Below, piece after piece: positions 1 to 9,623 of a stretch of 55,935 bases of DNA. Numbering within the stretch: the stretch's first letter is position 1; every line of letters begins with the position of its first letter. Source of the stretch: Pseudomonas sp. TH10 (GTDB lineage Bacteria > Pseudomonadota > Gammaproteobacteria > Pseudomonadales > Pseudomonadaceae); contig NZ_JAEKEG010000175.1 of NCBI RefSeq assembly GCF_016651255.1, positions 1-55,935 on the forward strand, written 5' to 3'. Under the pieces are notes generated by a model. It had not been told where the DNA came from, did no database searches, and was given only the letters and a program-made list of their open reading frames with translations. The position numbers and the translations under genes are program-made.

Positions 1-2998
1 TGGCATGTTGGCTGCCCGAACCGGCGCCGGTGGAGATCGCCAACGGTACAACACCGAGGACGAAGGCCAGCGACGTCATGATGATCGGTCGCAGACGCAT
101 GCGGCAGGCTTCGATCGCCGCGTCACGCAGGCTGCGTCCCTGTTCATGCAGTTCCTTGGCGAACTCGACGATCAGAATGGCGTTTTTAGCTGCCAGACCG
201 ATGGTCGTCAACAGGCCCACCTGGAAGTACACGTCGTTGGACAGACCGCGCAGGCTGGTGGCCATCAGAGCACCAATGATCCCCAGCGGCACCACGAGCA
301 TGACCGCGATCGGAATCGACCAGCTTTCATACAACGCCGCCAGACACAGGAACACCATCAGCAGCGACAGGGCGTACAGCGCTGGCGCTTGCGAGCCGGA
401 CAGACGTTCCTCGTAGGACAGACCGGTCCAGGAGATACCGACACCGGCCGGCAGCTTCTTGGCAATCGCTTCGACTTCGGCCATCGCTTCACCGGTGGAA
501 TAACCCGGCGCCGGAGAACCGAGCACCTCCATCGCTTCCACGCCGTTATAACGGGCCAGTTTCGGCGAACCGTAGATCCACTCGCCCTTGGCGAAGGCGG
601 AGAACGGCACCATGGTCCCGACGTTGTTGCGCACGTACCACTTCTTCAAGTCTTCAGGGCTCATGCGAGCACCGGCCTGACCTTGCACGTAAACCTTCTT
701 CACCCGACCACGGTCGATGAAGTCGTTGACGTAGCTACTACCGAAGGAGATCGACAGCGTGCTGTTGATGTCGGAGAGGCTCAAGCCAAGGGCCTGGGCT
801 TTCTCGTCATCGATTTCCAGATGGTATTGCGGCTCGTCGTTCAGGCCGTTCGGACGCACCTGATAGAGCACTTTGCTCTGCGCTGCCAGACCGAGGAACT
901 GGTTACGCGCTTCCATCAGTTTTTCGTGACCGATACCGGCACGATCCTGCAGGAACACGTCGAAACCTGTGGCGTTACCCAACTCCAGTACGGCTGGCGG
1001 AGCGAAGGCAAACACCATCGCATCGCGGAAACTGAAGAAGTGTTGCTGGGCACGCTGCGCCAGGGCAAACACGCTGTTACCCGCGTCACGCTCGCCCCAC
1101 GGTTTGAGCATGATGAACGCCAGACCCGAACTCTGACCACGACCGGCGAAGTTGAAGCCGTTCACGGTGAACACCGAGGACACGGCACCCGCTTCTTTAT
1201 CCAGCAGGTAGGAACGCATCTCGTCGATCACCACTTGGGTGCGTTCGGCGCTGGAGCCGGCCGGGGTTTGCACCTGAGCGAACAATACGCCCTGGTCTTC
1301 TTCCGGCAGGAATGCAGTTGGAATGCGGGTGAACAGCCAGATCATACCGACGACGATCAGCAAGTACGCCAGCAGATACGGCGCCTTGCGTTGCAGCATG
1401 TTGCCTACACCGCGCTCATAGCTTCTGACACCGCGGTCGAAGTTACGGTTGAACCAGCCGAAGAAACCTTTTTTCGGCGTGCCGTGCTCACCTTTCGCAA
1501 TCGGCTTGAGCATGGTGGCGCACAGCGCCGGGGTGAAGATCAGTGCAACCAGTACCGACAGGGCCATGGCCGAGACGATGGTGATCGAGAACTGCTTGTA
1601 GATCACACCGGTAGAGCCGCTGAAGAACGCCATCGGCAGCAATACCGCCGACAGAACAAGGGCGATACCGACCAGTGCGCCCTGGATCTGGCCCATGGAC
1701 TTTTTCGTCGCTTCCTTCGGTGACAGGCCTTCCTCGGCCATCACCCGCTCGACGTTTTCCACCACGACGATGGCGTCGTCCACCAGCAAACCGATGGCCA
1801 GCACCATACCGAACATGGTCAGGGTGTTGATGCTGAAACCGGCGGCGGCGAGGATGCCGAATGTACCGAGCAATACCACCGGCACGGTCATCGTGGTGAT
1901 GACGGTAGCGCGGAAGTTCTGCAGGAACAGGAACATCACCAGGAACACCAGCACGATCGCTTCGACCAGGGTTTCAACCACACCCTTGATCGACTCGGTC
2001 ACTACCGGAGTGGTGTCATACGGGAAAACCACTTCCATGCCTTGCGGGAAGAACGGCTTGAGGTCGTCAATCGTCTTGCGCAGCGCTTTGGCGGTGTCGA
2101 GAGCGTTGGCACCGTTGGCCAGTTTTACCGCCAGACCGGAAGCCGGGCTGCCGTTGAACTGGGCGGAAATGCTCGAGTTCTCACCACCCAGGCCGACATC
2201 AGCGACATCGCCGACACGTACCTGCGAACCGTCCTGGTTGACCTTCAGCAGAATCGCCTTGAACTGCTCGGCAGTTTGCAGACGTGTCTTGCCGATAATC
2301 GTGGCGTTCAGTTGCTGGCCAGGCAGCGCCGGCAAACCGCCGAGCTGACCGGACGAGACTTGAACGTTCTGCGCCGAGATTGCGGTGCTGACGTCAGACG
2401 GGGTCAGGTTGTACTTGTTCAACTTGGCCGGGTCGAGCCAGATGCGCATTGCGTACTGGGCACCGAAGACCTGGAAGTCACCGACACCGGCAGTCCGCGA
2501 GATCGGATCCTGCATGTTCGACACGATGTAGTTGGACAGGTCGTCCTTGTTCATGCTGCCGTCGCGCGACACCACGCCGATCACCAGAAGGAAGTTCTTC
2601 ACTGCCTTGGTTACACGGATACCTTGTTGCTGCACTTCCTGCGGCAACAGCGGGGTGGCCAGGTTCAGCTTGTTCTGAACCTGTACCTGCGCGGTGTCGG
2701 AGTTGGTGCCTTGCTCGAAGGTTGCGGTGATGGTCATGCTGCCGTCGGAGTTACTTTCCGAGGACACATAACGCAGGTTGTCGATACCGTTGAGCTGCTG
2801 CTCGATCACCTGGACCACGGTGTCCTGCACGGTTTGCGCCGAAGCGCCCGGGTAGGTCACGGAGATCGCAATGGCCGGTGGCGCAATGCTCGGGTACTGG
2901 TTGATCGGCAATTTCAGGATCGAAAGTGCCCCGACCAGCATGATCACCAGGGCAATTACCCAAGCGAAAATCGGACGGTCGATGAAGAATTTTGACAT
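1..2998 (-). CDS. emhB: RND multidrug/solvent efflux pump inner-membrane transporter (partial, 3' end outside window)
   Basis: This is the inner-membrane proton antiporter of a tripartite RND pump of the MexB/TtgB/EmhB type, which exports drugs, aromatic hydrocarbons and solvents from membrane and periplasm. The start is ATG at 2998, giving [14 protein letters not shown], the canonical HAE1-family N-terminus. About 999 of roughly 1050 residues are present; the last 50 or so lie beyond the left edge. The first TM helix, the periplasmic porter loops and the TM4 segment [18 protein letters not shown], with the paired Asp residues of the proton relay, are visible near residue 400. A second [13 protein letters not shown] repeat lies near 940. 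The gene starts 3 bases after the adaptor gene stop, so the two are cotranscribed. The outer-membrane channel gene (emhC) would be expected just beyond the edge. Naming follows the emhR-type regulator and operator next door. Confidence 0.95.
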   Translation of the reverse strand, partial: MSKFFIDRPIFAWVIALVIMLVGALSILKLPINQYPSIAPPAIAISVTYPGASAQTVQDTVVQVIEQQLNGIDNLRYVSSESNSDGSMTITATFEQGTNSDTAQVQVQNKLNLATPLLPQEVQQQGIRVTKAVKNFLLVIGVVSRDGSMNKDDLSNYIVSNMQDPISRTAGVGDFQVFGAQYAMRIWLDPAKLNKYNLTPSDVSTAISAQNVQVSSGQLGGLPALPGQQLNATIIGKTRLQTAEQFKAILLKVNQDGSQVRVGDVADVGLGGENSSISAQFNGSPASGLAVKLANGANALDTAKALRKTIDDLKPFFPQGMEVVFPYDTTPVVTESIKGVVETLVEAIVLVFLVMFLFLQNFRATVITTMTVPVVLLGTFGILAAAGFSINTLTMFGMVLAIGLLVDDAIVVVENVERVMAEEGLSPKEATKKSMGQIQGALVGIALVLSAVLLPMAFFSGSTGVIYKQFSITIVSAMALSVLVALIFTPALCATMLKPIAKGEHGTPKKGFFGWFNRNFDRGVRSYERGVGNMLQRKAPYLLAYLLIVVGMIWLFTRIPTAFLPEEDQGVLFAQVQTPAGSSAERTQVVIDEMRSYLLDKEAGAVSSVFTVNGFNFAGRGQSSGLAFIMLKPWGERDAGNSVFALAQRAQQHFFSFRDAMVFAFAPPAVLELGNATGFDVFLQDRAGIGHEKLMEARNQFLGLAAQSKVLYQVRPNGLNDEPQYHLEIDDEKAQALGLSLSDINSTLSISFGSSYVNDFIDRGRVKKVYVQGQAGARMSPEDLKKWYVRNNVGTMVPFSAFAKGEWIYGSPKLARYNGVEAMEVLGSPAPGYSTGEAMAEVEAIAKKLPAGVGISWTGLSYEERLSGSQAPALYALSLLMVFLCLAALYESWSIPIAVMLVVPLGIIGALMATSLRGLSNDVYFQVGLLTTIGLAAKNAILIVEFAKELHEQGRSLRDAAIEACRMRLRPIIMTSLAFVLGVVPLAISTGAGSGSQHA

Positions 2999-3001
2999 GA
3001 G

Positions 3002-4159
3002 TTACTCCCCTTTGCCGCCAGCGGCTTTGTCAGCTGCCTGAGCGGGGGCCGGGTTCTTTTTGCCCACGTTGGTGGCTTCGGTCGGATTCACCTGCACACC
3101 TGGGCGCACGTATTGCAGCCCTTCGGTGATCAGTCGATCGCCGGCTTTCAGGCCGTCTTCGATCAGCCACTGGCTGCCCACGGTGCGACTGGCCTTGAGC
3201 TGGCGCAGCTCGACCTTGTTGTCCGGGCCCACGACCAGTGCCGTTGGCGCGCCCTTGAGGTCGCGAGTCACGCCTTGCTGGGGGGCCAGGATCGCTGCGC
3301 TGTTCACACCGGCCTGCAGCTGGGCGTGAACGAACATGCCGGGCAGCAGGGTGTGGTCAGGGTTGGGGAACACGGCGCGCAAGGTCACCGAGCCGGTAGT
3401 CGGGTCAACCGTCACTTCGGAGAATTCCAGCTTACCGTCGAGTTTGTACAGACTGCCGTCTTCCAGCGTCAGCTTGACCGCTGCCGAGTTGTCGCCGGAT
3501 TTCTGCAGGCGGCCGCTTTCCAGCTCGCGGCGCAGTTCCAGCAGCTCAACCGAGGATTGCGTCACGTCGACGTAGATCGGGTCCAGCTGCTGGATTACGG
3601 CCATGGCGTCGGTCTGGCCGTTGCTGACCAAGGCACCTTCAGTGACCGAAGAACGGCCAATGCGCCCGGAGATCGGCGCGTAAACCTTGGTGTAACGGAC
3701 ATTGATCTGCGCGCTCTGCAAGGACGCTTCCGATTGCAGACGGTTGGACACGGCAGTGTCGTATTCCTGACGGCTCACGGCCTGCTCATCGACCAGTTGC
3801 TTGTAGCGATCAGAGATCGACTTGGTCGAACGCAGGTTGGCTTCGGCGCTTTTCAGGGTTGCTTCATAGACCGACGGATCGATCTGATACAGCTGTTGGC
3901 CGGCTTTGACATCGCCGCCTTCCTTGAACAGACGCTTGAGGATGATGCCGTTGACCTGTGGTCGCACTTCCGCGATGCGGAACGCACTGGTGCGGCCCGG
4001 CAGTTCCGACGTGAGGGTGAAGGCTTGTGGTTGCAGGGTGACGACGCCGACCTGAGGAGGCGGAGCGGCCGGTGCCGCTTCTTCCTTTTTACATCCGCTG
4101 AGCAGCGATGCCAGGGCGACGGCAGTGACCAGAGCGGTAACAGCTGGCTTGAATTGCAT
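3002..4159 (-). CDS. emhA: RND efflux pump periplasmic adaptor lipoprotein
   Basis: This is a membrane-fusion (adaptor) subunit linking the RND transporter to its outer-membrane channel. It has 385 residues from ATG 4159. An in-frame start 12 codons upstream would put a poor leader in front of the signal peptide, so 4159 is preferred. The signal peptide MQFKPAVTALVTAVALASLLSGC ends in a lipobox (LLSGC), so the mature protein should be a lipid-anchored periplasmic protein. Typical MexA/AcrA features follow. They are a beta-barrel/lipoyl half near AFRIAEVRPQVNGII, an alpha-hairpin around 100-170, the lipoyl return YTKVYAPISGRIGRSSVTEG, and a membrane-proximal C-terminal domain. The C-terminal tail is Lys/Ala rich. 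It is first in the emhAB operon and divergent from emhR. Confidence 0.95.
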   Translation of the reverse strand: MQFKPAVTALVTAVALASLLSGCKKEEAAPAAPPPQVGVVTLQPQAFTLTSELPGRTSAFRIAEVRPQVNGIILKRLFKEGGDVKAGQQLYQIDPSVYEATLKSAEANLRSTKSISDRYKQLVDEQAVSRQEYDTAVSNRLQSEASLQSAQINVRYTKVYAPISGRIGRSSVTEGALVSNGQTDAMAVIQQLDPIYVDVTQSSVELLELRRELESGRLQKSGDNSAAVKLTLEDGSLYKLDGKLEFSEVTVDPTTGSVTLRAVFPNPDHTLLPGMFVHAQLQAGVNSAAILAPQQGVTRDLKGAPTALVVGPDNKVELRQLKASRTVGSQWLIEDGLKAGDRLITEGLQYVRPGVQVNPTEATNVGKKNPAPAQAADKAAGGKGE

Positions 4160-4248
4160 GAAGATCCTCGGGTCAGGCGCGCAAAAAGCGCACAAGAAGT
4201 GTGGAAGGGTAAAAAAATGCTGCCGGGTGGATAAGTAGCTTGCTAAGG

Positions 4249-4282
4249 AATATACTTACGTTCATGGTTGTTTGTAAATACC
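4249..4282. promoter_or_regulatory. EmhR/TtgR-type operator in the divergent pump-regulator promoter
   Basis: Read on the minus strand, this stretch is TATTTACAAACAACCATGAA followed by CGTAAGTATATTCC. I recognise it as nearly identical to the operator bound by TtgR between ttgR and ttgA in Pseudomonas putida. It lies about 90 bases upstream of emhA and 145 upstream of emhR, so one repressor dimer pair can cover both divergent promoters. Binding by this EmhR is inferred from the match and not shown here. Confidence 0.8.
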
Positions 4283-4425
4283 TTGGCTTCGTACCCACCC
4301 TGTTACAAAAGTCGTTGCAAGGTTTGAAATTGTAGGCCGGGGAACCGATTCACGAGAGATCGCCCCCTCTTTATTCAGCGGATATTCAGCCATCCCTGAA
4401 ACATCCTGTTTGAGGTTTTACTGCC

Positions 4426-5058
4426 ATGGTCCGTCGTACCAAAGAGGAAGCTCAAGAAACTCGCAGCCAGATCCTGGAAGCGGCAGAGAAAGCCTTTTAT
4501 GAAAGGGGCGTCGCTCGTACGACGTTGGCGGACATCGCGACCATGGCCGGTGTCACCCGGGGCGCTATCTATTGGCATTTCAGCAACAAGGCCGATCTGG
4601 TCCAGGCCATGCTCGACAGCCTGCATGAACCGCTGGATGAGCTGGCCAAGGCCAGTGAGAGCGAGGACGAACTCGATCCGTTGGGTTGCATGCGCAAATT
4701 GCTGATTCATTTGTTTCATCAAGTTGCGCTGGACCCGAAAACCCGGCGTATCAACGAAATTCTGTTTCATAAGTGCGAGTTCACCGATGAAATGTGCGAT
4801 CTGCGCCAGCAGCGCCGGGCGGCCAGTCTCGATTGCAATCTGCGTATCGGGCTGACCCTGCGTAATGCGGTGAATCGCGGCCAGTTGCCGGAAGATCTCG
4901 ACACTGCCCGTGCGGCCATCAGCATTCATGCTTATATCGATGGCCTTCTGTATGGATGGCTTCTGGCGCCGGACAGCTTTGAGCTGCATGCCGAGGCCGA
5001 GCGTTGGGTCGATACAGGGTTGGATATGCTGCGCCTGAGCCCCAGCCTGCGCAAATGA
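4426..5058 (+). CDS. emhR: TetR-family repressor of the adjacent RND pump
   Basis: This is a TetR/AcrR-type repressor of 210 residues, the usual length of TtgR/EmhR/ArpR. The N-terminus [20 protein letters not shown] leads into a helix-turn-helix at about 30-52 ([20 protein letters not shown]). The rest is the all-helical ligand pocket and dimer domain. It is divergent from emhAB across a 266-base region holding the operator. By family knowledge, small hydrophobic effectors release the repressor and derepress both operons. The start at 4426 matches the family N-terminus. A strong terminator follows at 5318. Confidence 0.93.
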   Translation: MVRRTKEEAQETRSQILEAAEKAFYERGVARTTLADIATMAGVTRGAIYWHFSNKADLVQAMLDSLHEPLDELAKASESEDELDPLGCMRKLLIHLFHQVALDPKTRRINEILFHKCEFTDEMCDLRQQRRAASLDCNLRIGLTLRNAVNRGQLPEDLDTARAAISIHAYIDGLLYGWLLAPDSFELHAEAERWVDTGLDMLRLSPSLRK

Positions 5059-5186
5059 AACAAAATGCGTAATTGGCACAGCTTATGTCAATTGGCCTGC
5101 TTTTATATACGTTCGCGGTGCGGGAGTTTATACGTAGCGAGCTACGCATTTTGTAGGGAATTTGTGTCGTCTGTGTGAATGAGTGT

Positions 5187-5311
5187 GAGCCGATTGCCCT
5201 CACCCTAACCCTCTCCCAGAGGGAGAGGGGACTGACCGAGGTGTTCTTTCGAGGTACGCCGACCTGAAATATTCGGTTGAACTCAGGTTTCGAACATTCC
5301 CCGGTCGGCTC
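5187..5311. repeat. MITE-like intergenic repeat with inverted ends
   Basis: This noncoding element is bounded by a short inverted repeat (GAGCCGA at 5187-5193, TCGGCTC at 5305-5311). Internally it has the pyrimidine run CCCTCACCCTAACCCTCTCC, which folds back on GGGAGAGGGG (5210-5230). I recognise the CCCTCACCCTAACCCTCTCCC core as a dispersed intergenic sequence in Pseudomonas genomes. Together with the terminator it fills the 323-base gap between emhR and xenB; I see no gene there. Confidence 0.6.
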
Positions 5312-5317
5312 CACGAA

Positions 5318-5351
5318 AAAAGCCCCCGACTCTCACAAGTCGGGGGCTTTT
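5318..5351. terminator. bidirectional rho-independent terminator between emhR and xenB
   Basis: A perfect 13-base stem (AAAAGCCCCCGAC at 5318-5330, GTCGGGGGCTTTT at 5339-5351) has an 8-base loop. It is flanked by A residues on one side and T residues on the other, so it can terminate both converging genes, emhR (+) and xenB (-). Confidence 0.92.
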
Positions 5352-5381
5352 GCGTTTCTGCTGCCTTGTACTGAATAGCGC

Positions 5382-6431
5382 TTACAGCGTCGGGTAGTCG
5401 ATATAACCGACCGGGCCTTTCGCGTAGAACAGCTCCGGACGCGCATCATTCAACGGCGCATCCGCCTTCAAACGAGCTGGCAGGTCCGGGTTGGCAATGA
5501 ATGGCACACCGAAGGCGACGGCGTCAGCCTTGCCGCTGGCCAGCCATGCATTGGCGCTGTCCTTGGTGAATTTTTCGTTGGCGATGTACGGGCCGCCGAA
5601 AGCTTCTTTCAATTGTGGGCCGAGGCTGTCAGCGCCTTCTTTCTCGCGGGAGCAGATGAACGCGATGCCGCGTTTGCCCAGCTCACGAGCAACGTAGGTG
5701 AAGGTTTCCGCCAGGTTGTCATCGCCCATGTCGTGGGAGTCTGCGCGTGGTGCCAGGTGCACACCGACACGGCCAGCGCCCCAGACTTCGATCGCTGCGT
5801 CAGTCACTTCCAGCAGCAGGCGTGCACGGTTTTCCAGGGAGCCGCCGTAGTTGTCGGTGCGCTGGTTGGTGCTGCTCTGCAGGAACTGGTCGAGCAGGTA
5901 ACCGTTGGCGCCGTGGATTTCCACGCCGTCGAAACCGGCTGCTTTGGCGTTCTCGGCACCGGTGCGGTAGGCGTCGACGATGTCGGCGATCTCAGCGGTT
6001 TCCAGTGCCCGCGGGGTTGGGTAGTCGGCCATTGGACGCACCAGGCTGACGTGACCTTTAGGCTGGATGGCGCTCGGCGCAACCGGCGCTTCACCGTTCA
6101 GGTACGACGGATGAGAAACCCGGCCGACGTGCCACAGTTGCAGGAAGATCTTGCCGCCAGCGCCGTGAATGGCTTTGGTTACGTTGGACCAGCCGCGCAC
6201 TTGATCGTTGGACCAGATGCCCGGAGTGTCAGGGTAGCCGACGCCCATTGGCGTGACCGAAGTGGCTTCGCTGAGGATCAGGCCGGCGGAGGCACGTTGT
6301 ACGTAGTACTCGGCCATCAGTGCGTTTGGCACGCGTCCTTCGTCAGCGCGGCAGCGGGTCAGCGGCGCCATGATGATGCGGTTGGCCAGCTCGACGTCGC
6401 CCAGTTTGATCGGATCGAAAATAGTTGCCAT
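5382..6431 (-). CDS. xenB: Old Yellow Enzyme-family xenobiotic reductase (alkene reductase)
   Basis: This is an FMN- and NAD(P)H-dependent ene-reductase of 349 residues. It matches XenB of P. fluorescens/P. putida, which reduces electrophilic alkenes, nitrate esters and nitroaromatics such as TNT. The TIM-barrel fingerprint is clear. MAPLTR lies at 21-26 and LQLWHVGR near 98. The substrate-anion pair and proton donor are H173, N176 and Y178 in EIHGANGYLLDQFL, followed by QRTDNYGGSLENR. The C-terminal FMN-phosphate loop includes AVAFGVPFIANPDL. It lies 28 bases after an MFS gene in the same direction, with an ArsR regulator further upstream, so a three-gene operon (regulator, exporter, reductase) is likely. 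Confidence 0.92.
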   Translation of the reverse strand: MATIFDPIKLGDVELANRIIMAPLTRCRADEGRVPNALMAEYYVQRASAGLILSEATSVTPMGVGYPDTPGIWSNDQVRGWSNVTKAIHGAGGKIFLQLWHVGRVSHPSYLNGEAPVAPSAIQPKGHVSLVRPMADYPTPRALETAEIADIVDAYRTGAENAKAAGFDGVEIHGANGYLLDQFLQSSTNQRTDNYGGSLENRARLLLEVTDAAIEVWGAGRVGVHLAPRADSHDMGDDNLAETFTYVARELGKRGIAFICSREKEGADSLGPQLKEAFGGPYIANEKFTKDSANAWLASGKADAVAFGVPFIANPDLPARLKADAPLNDARPELFYAKGPVGYIDYPTL

Positions 6432-6459
6432 GTCTACAACCCTCGTAAGTGAAAATTAA

Positions 6460-7626
6460 TCAGTTGGTAGCAGGGGCCAGATCGGCATCGCCGTTCTGAC
6501 GGAAAGTAATCAGCGTCACCAGCAGGGCGAGCACCGCGAGGGCCGCCGCTGCGAGCGGCACACTGGTCAGGCCGAAGCCATGGGCGATGACGCTGCCGCC
6601 GACCCAGGCGCCGAGGGCGTTGCCGACGTTGAACGCGCCGATGTTCAGGGTCGAGACCAGGTTCGGCGCAGCTTTGCCGAAGGTCACGACGTTGATTTGC
6701 AGTGCCGGCACTGCGGCGAACGAGGCGGTGGCCCAGAGGAACAAGGTGATTTCGGTCGGGATCAGCGCCACGCTGGTCCAGGTCAGCACGGTGGAGACCA
6801 CGGCCATCGAGATGAAAACGCCAATCAGGGTCGCTGCCAGTCGCTTGTCCGCCAGCTTGCCGCCGATGATGTTGCCCACGGTAAGGCCCAGGCCAATCAA
6901 CAGCAGGGTCCAGGTAACGCCTTTTGGCGAAACACCAGTGACATCGCCGAGCAGCGGTGCGACGTAGGTAAAGAGAGTGAACATCGACGCGGCGAACAGC
7001 GCGGTCATGCTCAGCGACAACCAGATCCCCGCGCCTTTGAGGGCCGCCAGTTCGGCGCGCATGTCGAGTTTCTCTTCATCACGCTTGGCTGGCAGGAAGC
7101 GGATCAGGCCGATCAGCGCGATCACGCCAATGACCGTCACCGCCCAGAAGGTCGAACGCCAGCCGGCTTCCTGACCCAGCGCGGTGCCCAGTGGCACGCC
7201 GAGAACGTTGGCCAGGGTCAGACCGGTGAACATCAAAGCCACTGCCGAAGCACGTTTGTTGGCTGGCACCAGATTGGCCGCCACCACCGAACCGATCCCG
7301 AAGAAGGCACCGTGGCACAGCGCGGTGACTACCCGGGCGATCATCAATACGTTGTAATCACTGGCCAGTGCGCAGAGCAGGTTGCCGACAATGAAAATGC
7401 CCATCAATGCCACCAGTGCTGCCTTGCGCGGCAACTTCGCGGTGGCCAGTGCCATGAACGGCGCACCGATTGCCACGCCCAGGGCATACCCGGTCACCAG
7501 CCAGCCAGCGCCGGGGATCGATACACCGAGGTCGGCCGCCACATCAGGCAGCAAGCCCATGATGACGAATTCGGTGGTGCCGATGGCGAAAGCGCTCAAG
7601 GCGAGTATGAGAAGCGAAAGGGGCAT
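6460..7626 (-). CDS. MFS transporter, AraJ/YdhP-like drug or sugar efflux family
   Basis: This is a 388-residue major facilitator with about 12 membrane segments and the DHA1-type N-terminus MPLSLLILALSAFAIGTTEFVIMGLLPDV. That TTEFVIMGLLP signature is common to AraJ, YdhP and PbuE-like exporters. Loop 2-3 contains the MFS motif A variant ALATAKLPRKAAL. The substrate is not evident. It sits between the ArsR-type regulator (34 bases upstream) and xenB (28 bases downstream) and is probably cotranscribed with both. A role in exporting toxic electrophiles or reduced products is an inference from position only. Confidence 0.85.
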   Translation of the reverse strand: MPLSLLILALSAFAIGTTEFVIMGLLPDVAADLGVSIPGAGWLVTGYALGVAIGAPFMALATAKLPRKAALVALMGIFIVGNLLCALASDYNVLMIARVVTALCHGAFFGIGSVVAANLVPANKRASAVALMFTGLTLANVLGVPLGTALGQEAGWRSTFWAVTVIGVIALIGLIRFLPAKRDEEKLDMRAELAALKGAGIWLSLSMTALFAASMFTLFTYVAPLLGDVTGVSPKGVTWTLLLIGLGLTVGNIIGGKLADKRLAATLIGVFISMAVVSTVLTWTSVALIPTEITLFLWATASFAAVPALQINVVTFGKAAPNLVSTLNIGAFNVGNALGAWVGGSVIAHGFGLTSVPLAAAALAVLALLVTLITFRQNGDADLAPATN

Positions 7627-7660
7627 GCGGGGTTCCTTGTCGGCTGGCTGACGTTAAGGG

Positions 7661-7963
7661 TCAGAGCTCTTTACTGAGGGTGCTGAGGAACGCCTGAATC
7701 ACGTCCTCGTTACGTTTGAAAAAATGCCACTGACCCGCCTTCTGGCTGCTGATCAGGCCGGCGCGTTGCAGCGTCGCCAGATGCGCGGAAACGGTCGACT
7801 GCGACAGGCCGCAGCGTTGGTCGATCTGTCCGGCACAAATGCCGTACTCGTGGTTGTGCAGCTGTTCTGGAAACTCGGCTTTGGGGTCTTTCAACCAGTT
7901 GAGAATGTCTCGTCGTACTGGATGCGCCAGGGCTTTTATTATTTCGTCGAGGTCAAGGTTCAT
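7661..7963 (-). CDS. ArsR-family winged-helix transcriptional regulator
   Basis: This is a 100-residue ArsR/SmtB-fold repressor. ALAHPVRRDILNWL begins the domain, and the recognition helix region is CGLSQSTVSAHLATLQRAGL, followed by a wing (QKAGQWHFFKRNED). There is a Cys pair (C43, C51), but no typical alpha3 CxC metal site, so a redox or organic-ligand sensor seems more likely than a metal sensor. The gene precedes the MFS exporter and xenB. Palindromic TATCGCGATA-like sites lie directly upstream at 7990-8092, so it probably represses its own operon. Confidence 0.88.
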   Translation of the reverse strand: MNLDLDEIIKALAHPVRRDILNWLKDPKAEFPEQLHNHEYGICAGQIDQRCGLSQSTVSAHLATLQRAGLISSQKAGQWHFFKRNEDVIQAFLSTLSKEL

Positions 7964-7989
7964 GGCTGGGTGCTCGTGATGTGTACAAC

Positions 7990-8092
7990 GCTATATCGCG
8001 ATGAGGCGAACTTTAAATCGGTATTTCGCGATATACCAATATGATTTTGATCTGACGGCAGAACAAATCGGTATATCGGGTTATAACGATAT
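7990..8092. promoter_or_regulatory. cluster of ATATCG-type palindromes upstream of the ArsR gene
   Basis: Three related sites occur in about 100 bases. They are GCTATATCGCGAT (7990-8002), the near-perfect palindrome GGTATTTCGCGATATACC (8020-8037), and ATCGGTATATCGGGTTATAA followed by CGATAT (8068-8092). The repeated ATATCG half-sites just upstream of an ArsR-type gene suggest autorepression. They also lie in the promoter region of the divergent acpH gene. Confidence 0.6.
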
Positions 8093-8133
8093 GATGGTGT
8101 GAGGATTGCAGGGCGCGGTGCTAAGCTGCGCCC

Positions 8134-8712
8134 ATGAACTATCTCGCACATTTGCACCTCGGTGGCCAGCGCCCCAGTCAATTACTCGGCAGCCTGTATG
8201 GCGATTTCGTCAAAGGTCGGCTGCAAGGGCAGTTCGCGCCGGAGGTGGAAGCGGCCATTCAACTGCATCGACGGATTGACGTATTCACCGATCGCCATCC
8301 GTTGGTGGACATCGCATTGGGGCGATTTACCGAGACACGGCGGCGTTACGCCGGGATCGTCATCGATGTGTTTTTCGACCATTGCCTGGCGCGGGACTGG
8401 CGGATGTACGCCGATCAGCCGCTGGAGGTCTTTACCGCTGACGTTTATCGGGTGCTGACCCATGAACGGCAGTTGCCCGAGCGACTGGCGAAGATTGCGC
8501 CGCACATGGTTGCCAATGACTGGCTGGGTTCGTACCAGGAGTTTGAAGTGCTGGAGCAGGTGCTGCGCGGCATCTCGCGGCGGTTGAGCCGACCGGAGGA
8601 ACTGGCGGGGGCGATGCACGAATTGCGGGTGCTGTATGAGCCGCTTAGCGAGGATTTCCGGTTGTTCTACCCTCAGCTTCAGCGCTTTGTGCAGAACCAT
8701 CCAGCAAAATAG
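8134..8712 (+). CDS. acpH: acyl carrier protein phosphodiesterase
   Basis: The product has 192 residues, the usual AcpH (YajB) length, from the HD-like phosphodiesterase superfamily. AcpH removes 4'-phosphopantetheine from holo-ACP in the cytoplasm. Recognised sequence includes MNYLAHLHL at the start and GSLYGDFVKGRL near 19-30. Next come AIQLHRRIDVFTDRHP, with the metal-binding His/Asp residues, and IVIDVFFDHCLARDW near 82. The start at 8134 is fixed by the conserved N-terminus. It is monocistronic and is followed by a REPIN. Confidence 0.9.
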   Translation: MNYLAHLHLGGQRPSQLLGSLYGDFVKGRLQGQFAPEVEAAIQLHRRIDVFTDRHPLVDIALGRFTETRRRYAGIVIDVFFDHCLARDWRMYADQPLEVFTADVYRVLTHERQLPERLAKIAPHMVANDWLGSYQEFEVLEQVLRGISRRLSRPEELAGAMHELRVLYEPLSEDFRLFYPQLQRFVQNHPAK

Positions 8713-8716
8713 ACCT

Positions 8717-8806
8717 TGGGGAGACCCTGCTCGCGATTGCGGTCTGTCATCCAACAGAGTTGTCGACTGATACACCGCTATCGCGAGCAGCGCTCGCTCC
8801 CACAGG
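8717..8806. repeat. REPIN between acpH and olsA
   Basis: Two inverted REP units face each other. The left one ends CCTGCTCGCGATTGCGGT, and the right one begins ACCGCTATCGCGAGCAGC and ends GCTCGCTCCCACAGG. The spacer is about 27 bases. The pair could form a long hairpin at the end of the converging transcripts. Confidence 0.75.
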
Positions 8807-8831
8807 AGATTTGTTGTTTCGGGGAATGGTG

Positions 8832-9623
8832 TCAGGCAGCTATAGCAGGGCGCATCGGCCTTTGCTGCTGTTCCGGAATCGCCCCAAACAACGCCTTCTG
8901 CACCGCCTGCTGCGCCTCGAACGCCAGCGCCGCGCGCTCGCGGCCCTGGCAGGCCATCGGCTTGAGCAGGTGCACTTCGACATCGCCACAATCATTGCCG
9001 AACAGGCGCATCAGGTGCGACAGCAAGTCATCGTCGCCAACAAAAGGCGCCAGCGAATCGATCTCGCCATCGCGCAGATAACGAATCGCCACCGGTTGCA
9101 GCATCACCTCGGAATCAATCGCCGCCGCCAGCAAGCGACCATGAAAGGTGCGCAGCGAACGGCCGTCGGTGGTGGTGCCTTCCGGGAACATCAGCAGCGC
9201 ATGTTCGGTTTGCAGGTGACGGGTCATCTGCTTGCGGATCAACTGGCTGTCGCCTGAACCGCGACGAATGAACAAGCTGCCAGCCTTGGCCGCGAGCCAG
9301 CCCGCCACCGGCCAGGTGCGCACCTCGGCCTTGGACAGGAACGACAGCGGGGTGAGCATGCCCAGCAGCGGAATGTCGGTCCAGGACACGTGATTGCTGA
9401 CCCAGAGCATCGGCTGCTGCGGCAGTTCGCCGTGGACGGTCACACGAAAGGGCAGGGCATTGGCCAGGCGCGCCATGAAGAAGCGCGACCAGCGCTGACG
9501 GCGTTCCATCGAATGTGCGAGGCCAATGCGTTCAAATACGCCGAAGACGCTGGCCATGGTCAAACCCAGCGACACCACCAACAACACTCGCGCGATTCGC
9601 GCGTACACCCGCAGCCGGCTCAT
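8832..9623 (-). CDS. olsA: lyso-ornithine lipid / lysophospholipid O-acyltransferase
   Basis: This is a PlsC-family acyltransferase of 263 residues. The catalytic H-X4-D motif is NHVSWTD near 77-83, the acyl-acceptor site is LFIRRG near 117, and the third motif is FPEGTTTDG near 146. An N-terminal hydrophobic helix anchors it to the inner membrane. The start codon overlaps the stop of the upstream GNAT gene by one base (TAATG), so the two are translationally coupled. The pairing with an OlsB homologue identifies it as OlsA, which adds the second acyl chain to lyso-ornithine lipid. Confidence 0.88.
   Translation of the reverse strand: MSRLRVYARIARVLLVVSLGLTMASVFGVFERIGLAHSMERRQRWSRFFMARLANALPFRVTVHGELPQQPMLWVSNHVSWTDIPLLGMLTPLSFLSKAEVRTWPVAGWLAAKAGSLFIRRGSGDSQLIRKQMTRHLQTEHALLMFPEGTTTDGRSLRTFHGRLLAAAIDSEVMLQPVAIRYLRDGEIDSLAPFVGDDDLLSHLMRLFGNDCGDVEVHLLKPMACQGRERAALAFEAQQAVQKALFGAIPEQQQRPMRPAIAA

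Noticed and set aside
5..1723. Long open frame (572 codons) opposite emhB
   Set aside because: It lies in the antisense frame aligned with third codon positions of emhB, has Arg/His/Gln-rich composition and no domain; a shadow of the pump gene.
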